A DNA stretch of 64,000 nucleotides from an uncultured Eubacteriales bacterium (GTDB taxonomy: Bacteria > Bacillota > Clostridia > Oscillospirales > CAG-272): positions 76,232 to 140,231 of the forward strand of contig CAKVOU010000003.1 of assembly GCA_934796165.1 (NCBI GenBank), read 5' to 3'. Under the pieces are notes generated by a model. It was not told the origin of the DNA and did no database searches. It saw only the letters and a program-made list of their open reading frames with translations. Made by a program: the position numbers and the translations under genes. Positions 61,192 through 64,000 of the stretch are shown here, in pieces. Numbering within the stretch: the stretch's first letter is position 1; every line of letters starts with the position of its first letter.

Positions 61192-62895
61192 TCAGATGGC
61201 TTTGGTGGTGATGGGGTCAAAGAGATGGACGCTCTCCATGTCGAACACCAGGTTGATCTCGTCGCCCGAGGACACCAGTTTCTTGGTGTGGATCTCGGAA
61301 ACAATCTCGGAGCCGGCAAACTCGGTGTGGATGTAGTATTCCTTGCCGAGCAGTTCTGCCAGCATCACCTTGGTACGGTAAGGTGCGGAGAGCGGTTCGC
61401 CGTCCGGTGCCTTTTCTTCCTCGTAAATGTCTTCCGGACGGATGCCGAAAATCATTTCCCGCTTGCCACTCTGCCCGGGAGCTGACAGCTTTTCAATGGA
61501 TGCGATGAGCGCCACTCTGTCCGCGGAGGATTCCTCGATGAGACGGAGCTGCTCCTTTTCCTTGGCAAGCAGATCCTTCTTTTCGTGGTCCCCTTCCAGC
61601 TTTTCGATGCGGGAGAGTGCTTCCTGTCTTTCAATGAACGCCGCGTCGAATTCCTCCAGCTCGCGGCGAAGGGTATCGACGATGCCCGCGTAGTACGCAT
61701 CCACCGCCCGACGCTTGTCCTCGGGGAGCTCCATGGTCAGCCCCGTCGCAAACCGGACGGTGCCGTTTTCGTAGGTGACATTCAAAAAGTTCATCGCAGG
61801 AGAGCCGATGAAGGATGCGACAAAGGTATTTGCCGGATGGTGGTAAATTTCAATCGGCGTGCCGATCTGCTGTACACGTCCGCGGTTCATGACCACGATA
61901 CGGGTCGCCATGGTCATCGCCTCGGTCTGGTCGTGTGTCACATAAATGGTCGTCGCCTTGAGCGAATTGTGCAGCTTGATGATCTCGCTTCTCATCTGCA
62001 CGCGGAGCTTTGCGTCCAGGTTGGAGAGCGGCTCGTCCATGAGGAACACCTTTGCCTTTTTGACAATGGCACGTCCGAGGGCGACACGCTGGCACTGCCC
62101 GCCGGAGAGCGCCTTTGGCTTGCGGTCCAGGTAGTCCTCGATCTGCAGGATGTGCGCGGCGTTCAGTACCCGCTCGCGGACCTCCTCCTTCGGCAGATGG
62201 CGAAGCTCGTAGGTCTTCATGGGGGTCTGCTCCAGGAACGCGATCTTTTCCTTCAGTTCGGCAATCTCGCGCTCAATGCTTTCCCGGTCGTCTCTGGATT
62301 CCGCAAGATATGCGGTCAGCGTCCTGATCTGGTCGCGGTAGATGCGGATTGCCTTCTTGTTGATGGTCAGGACCGGCTGACCGTTTTTATCGGTCTTGAG
62401 CACCGGAACCTTTTTGATCTGGATACCGAACGCCATGTTTCCCGCCACCGTCATGTGCGGATACAGCGCGTAGGACTGGAAGACCATGGCGATGTCACGG
62501 TCCTTGGGATGCACCTCGTTGGCATACACGCCGTCTATGTAGAAGTCGCCGGCGGTGATGTCCTCAAGCCCCGCGATCATGCGGAGCGTCGTGGACTTGC
62601 CGCAGCCGGAGGGTCCGACCAGCACGATGAACTCGTGCTCCTTGATGTCCAGATTGAGGTTGAAGACCGCCTGCACCTTGTTGCTGTATATTTTATTGAT
62701 GTTCTGAAGCGAGATGAAAACATCCTGCGGCGGGCGCTTGATCCGCTTGAGATTGACCTTCTGATAAGCCACCATCTCGTTGTAGATTCTGGTGCGCTGA
62801 CGCTGAAGCTGCTTCTGCTTTTCTTTTCTTTCCAGTTCCGCCTCTTTTGCGGCGTGTTTCTTTTCGCGGATTTCCTGATCATTCATATTCTGCAC
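61192..62895 (-). CDS. MsmK/UgpC-like sugar ABC transporter ATPase with coiled-coil insertions
   Basis: This 567-residue ATPase is of the CUT1 sugar-importer type, normally about 370 residues. Walker A GPSGCGKST (94-102), Q-loop Gln140, signature LSGGQ (264-268), Walker B VFLMDEP and H-loop His321 are intact. Extra sequence occurs in three places: a charged N-terminal extension (1-55), a helical insert of about 70 residues between Q-loop and signature (about 164-232), and a Glu/Lys-rich coiled-coil insert of about 80 residues in the regulatory domain (about 400-478). It probably energises several sugar importers, including the LplB/LplC system here. Confidence 0.87.
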   Translation of the reverse strand: MQNMNDQEIREKKHAAKEAELERKEKQKQLQRQRTRIYNEMVAYQKVNLKRIKRPPQDVFISLQNINKIYSNKVQAVFNLNLDIKEHEFIVLVGPSGCGKSTTLRMIAGLEDITAGDFYIDGVYANEVHPKDRDIAMVFQSYALYPHMTVAGNMAFGIQIKKVPVLKTDKNGQPVLTINKKAIRIYRDQIRTLTAYLAESRDDRESIEREIAELKEKIAFLEQTPMKTYELRHLPKEEVRERVLNAAHILQIEDYLDRKPKALSGGQCQRVALGRAIVKKAKVFLMDEPLSNLDAKLRVQMRSEIIKLHNSLKATTIYVTHDQTEAMTMATRIVVMNRGRVQQIGTPIEIYHHPANTFVASFIGSPAMNFLNVTYENGTVRFATGLTMELPEDKRRAVDAYYAGIVDTLRRELEEFDAAFIERQEALSRIEKLEGDHEKKDLLAKEKEQLRLIEESSADRVALIASIEKLSAPGQSGKREMIFGIRPEDIYEEEKAPDGEPLSAPYRTKVMLAELLGKEYYIHTEFAGSEIVSEIHTKKLVSSGDEINLVFDMESVHLFDPITTKAI

Positions 62896-63394
62896 CTTTT
62901 CTCTTTCGGAATGATGGATTGGACGCCTGACGGGGAGCGCAATATGTTTTTTCTACTATTATGGTACCGCACAACCCCGAACAACACAATATGTAATTTG
63001 CAACTACACATATAGAAATCCGACATTTGCACTGACAACGTAAATTTTTCGCGGGTTGTTTTGTGCTTTTTGCACAAATGCAGATGCGCTTCATGTCGGA
63101 AACGGGTTGATATCCGGTCGTGCTCTTTCTTCGACACATTTTGGAAACATATACGTTTTTCGGTACATTTCCATTCGGGGCATGGTTTTGCGTGACGATA
63201 TGAACGGAAAAGCATAGCCGCAATTGCTCCGGTATGCCGAAAACAGCCGGAGATCCGGACGTTATGGGATGTGACCGGAGCAGAAACAGCTACATCAAAG
63301 CTTCTGCGCCCGGCACCGGGCTTCCGTCGATGCCGGGAGGCACGTCGAGCAGTGAAGCGGAGCCGTCTCGGGGCAAAGTGCCGGATATACCAAT
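62896..63394. other. Gene-free stretch upstream of the ATPase gene
   Basis: No gene is supported. A possible minus-strand promoter (TTGTTC-N17-TAATAG) lies close upstream of the ATPase start. A small TTTGTGC-TTTTT-GCACAAA hairpin is near 63060-63078. Open frames here have no SD and no recognisable domain. Confidence 0.4.
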
Positions 63395-63438
63395 GCACAA
63401 AGCCCGCGGACAGCAAAAGCTGCCCGCGGGCTTTGTGC
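63395..63438 (-). terminator. Long hairpin next to a tRNA-like remnant
   Basis: Twenty-base arms with one mismatch (63395-63414 and 63419-63438, loop AAAA) form a terminator-like stem immediately downstream, on the minus strand, of the tRNA-Arg-like fragment at 63435-63458. Confidence 0.6.
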
Positions 63439-63458
63439 GCCGAACAGGATTCTGAACC
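63435..63458 (-). pseudogene. Fragment resembling the 3' end of tRNA-Arg
   Basis: GCCGAACAGGATTCTGAACC matches the T arm and acceptor 3' strand of the intact tRNA-Arg at 63597-63673 with one inserted base. The rest of a tRNA is absent. Confidence 0.5.
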
Positions 63459-63559
63459 AAGCCCTCGCTAAGCGAGGGCGGAAAGAACGCGTGGAGTACG
63501 CAGATGTCGGATTCCCCACCGGCGTTCTTTCGGCAGGTTCTCATAACCATTCGATACGC

Positions 63560-63597
63560 AAAACGAGGGAACCGCCGTTGGGCGGTTCCCTCGTTTT
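63560..63597 (-). terminator. Terminator of tRNA-Arg
   Basis: Perfect 17-bp arms (63560-63576 and 63581-63597, loop of 4) end in four T residues on the minus strand, directly after the tRNA. Confidence 0.85.
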
Positions 63598-63673
63598 GGC
63601 GCACCGAACAGGATTCGAACCTGCGACACCAAGCGTCGGAGGCTTGTGCTCTATCCAGCTGAGCTACCGGTGC
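63597..63673 (-). tRNA. tRNA-Arg (anticodon CCG)
   Basis: This 77-nt cloverleaf on the minus strand has acceptor GCACCGG, D arm with AGCTCAGCTGGATAGAGC, anticodon stem CAAGC/GCTTG with loop CTCCGAC giving CCG, T arm with GGTTCGAATCC and encoded CCA. Confidence 0.95.
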
Positions 63674-63688
63674 ATTTCCACGCGAAAA

Positions 63689-63717
63689 ATTATAACACAT
63701 TCCGCCGGGGAATTCAA
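63689..63717 (-). promoter_or_regulatory. Promoter of tRNA-Arg
   Basis: TTGAAT (63712-63717) and TATAAT (63689-63694) are 17 bp apart on the minus strand, 15 bp from the tRNA 5' end. Confidence 0.85.
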
Positions 63718-63878
63718 GCGTTTTTGAAAAAAAGTCTGATGATTTCGCCAAGTCCCCCGGTTCCTTCCTCCTGTCCGCCAATCTTCCGACGATTCCGACC
63801 GGTTCCGCCGCCTGTCGCGCTACCATTTGCTGTATCCGTCACAATCTTTCGGAAAGAGAAACTTTTTTCAAAAATCTA

Positions 63879-63907
63879 TTGACAAGCGGCGTCAGTTCTG
63901 ATATAAT
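63879..63907 (+). promoter_or_regulatory. Consensus promoter of tRNA-Gln
   Basis: TTGACA (63879-63884) and TATAAT (63902-63907) are perfect and 17 bp apart, 18 bp before the tRNA. Confidence 0.92.
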
Positions 63908-63925
63908 AATCAGCGTTGAAAATAT

Positions 63926-64000
63926 TGGGGTATCGCCAAGCGGTAAGGCAACGGACTCTGACTCCGTCATTACCTAGGTTCGAATCCTAGTACCCCAGCC
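63926..64000 (+). tRNA. tRNA-Gln (anticodon CTG), final base cut by the window edge
   Basis: Acceptor TGGGGTA pairs with TACCCCA, the anticodon loop CTCTGAC gives CTG, and the T arm contains GGTTCGAATCC. The sequence ends in GCC, so the last A of CCA is outside the window. More tRNA genes may follow. Confidence 0.95.

Noticed and set aside
1..64000. CRISPR arrays, insertion sequences, prophage or rRNA
   Set aside because: No regularly spaced repeats, transposase or phage proteins, or rRNA-like sequence were seen; the only tandem repeat is the short array at 17530-17698.

Overview
The window looks like chromosomal DNA from an anaerobic member of the Bacillota, class Clostridia, probably an uncultured gut or rumen lineage with fairly GC-rich DNA. 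This is inferred from gene content: a monomeric [FeFe] hydrogenase, an NfnAB-type transhydrogenase pair, the pyrC-carAB-pyrKDFEBI order with a separate pyrI, an LplA/LplB/LplC-type sugar ABC transporter, a SEC-C methionine aminopeptidase, and many sigma70-like TTGACA-N17-TATAAT promoters. I see no phage, insertion sequence, CRISPR array or rRNA. Three tRNA genes are present (Ser-GCT, Arg-CCG, Gln-CTG), the last cut by the window edge.

Layout. 1-7.3 kb is redox and transport: the 3' end of a [FeFe] hydrogenase, a MATE exporter, a YfcE-type phosphoesterase, a possible small RNA, nfnB-nfnA and an iron-containing alcohol dehydrogenase. 7.6-12.8 kb holds a three-gene operon (methyltransferase-like protein, DUF1653 protein, small membrane protein), a second MATE exporter, and a PNPOx-like protein behind a methionine aminopeptidase. 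12.8-25.1 kb is a lipid region. One strand reads patatin, plsC, acpP, a fused double ketosynthase, fabG, fabZ, fabD, accD, accA, an iron-sulfur-flavoprotein-like oxidoreductase and an acyl-ACP thioesterase. A divergent TetR-plsC pair has a perfect palindromic operator candidate. 25.2-35.7 kb is a complete de novo UMP operon with a promoter and a three-way attenuator in its leader. 35.8-43.7 kb is mixed housekeeping: an alpha/beta hydrolase, a HEAT-like protein, an HExxH protein, tRNA-Ser, a DUF308-like membrane protein with a charged tail, GtrA, cysS, a flavin reductase and a membrane-anchored unknown. 43.8-59.7 kb is a glycan-use cluster: two ABC permeases, a solute-binding lipoprotein, two beta-helix lipoproteins, one modular lipoprotein and two cytoplasmic glycosidases, with a divergent AraC regulator. 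59.7-64 kb holds an RDD protein, an MsmK/UgpC-like ATPase with unusual coiled-coil insertions, and two tRNA genes.

How the parts fit. The glycan cluster probably captures polysaccharide at the surface, imports oligosaccharides through LplB/LplC energised by a shared ATPase (perhaps the one at 61-63 kb), and trims them inside with arabinofuranosidase-like and rhamnosidase-like enzymes. The lipid region links malonyl-CoA formation, ACP-based chain building, chain release and acyl transfer to glycerophosphate. Its key oddity is a single protein carrying an intact ketosynthase followed by a ketosynthase domain that has lost its catalytic residues, as in type II polyketide KS/chain-length-factor pairs. 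No accB, accC, fabH or enoyl reductase gene lies nearby, so the product cannot be settled from the window. All functions are read from sequence features and remembered family motifs; no database search was run.
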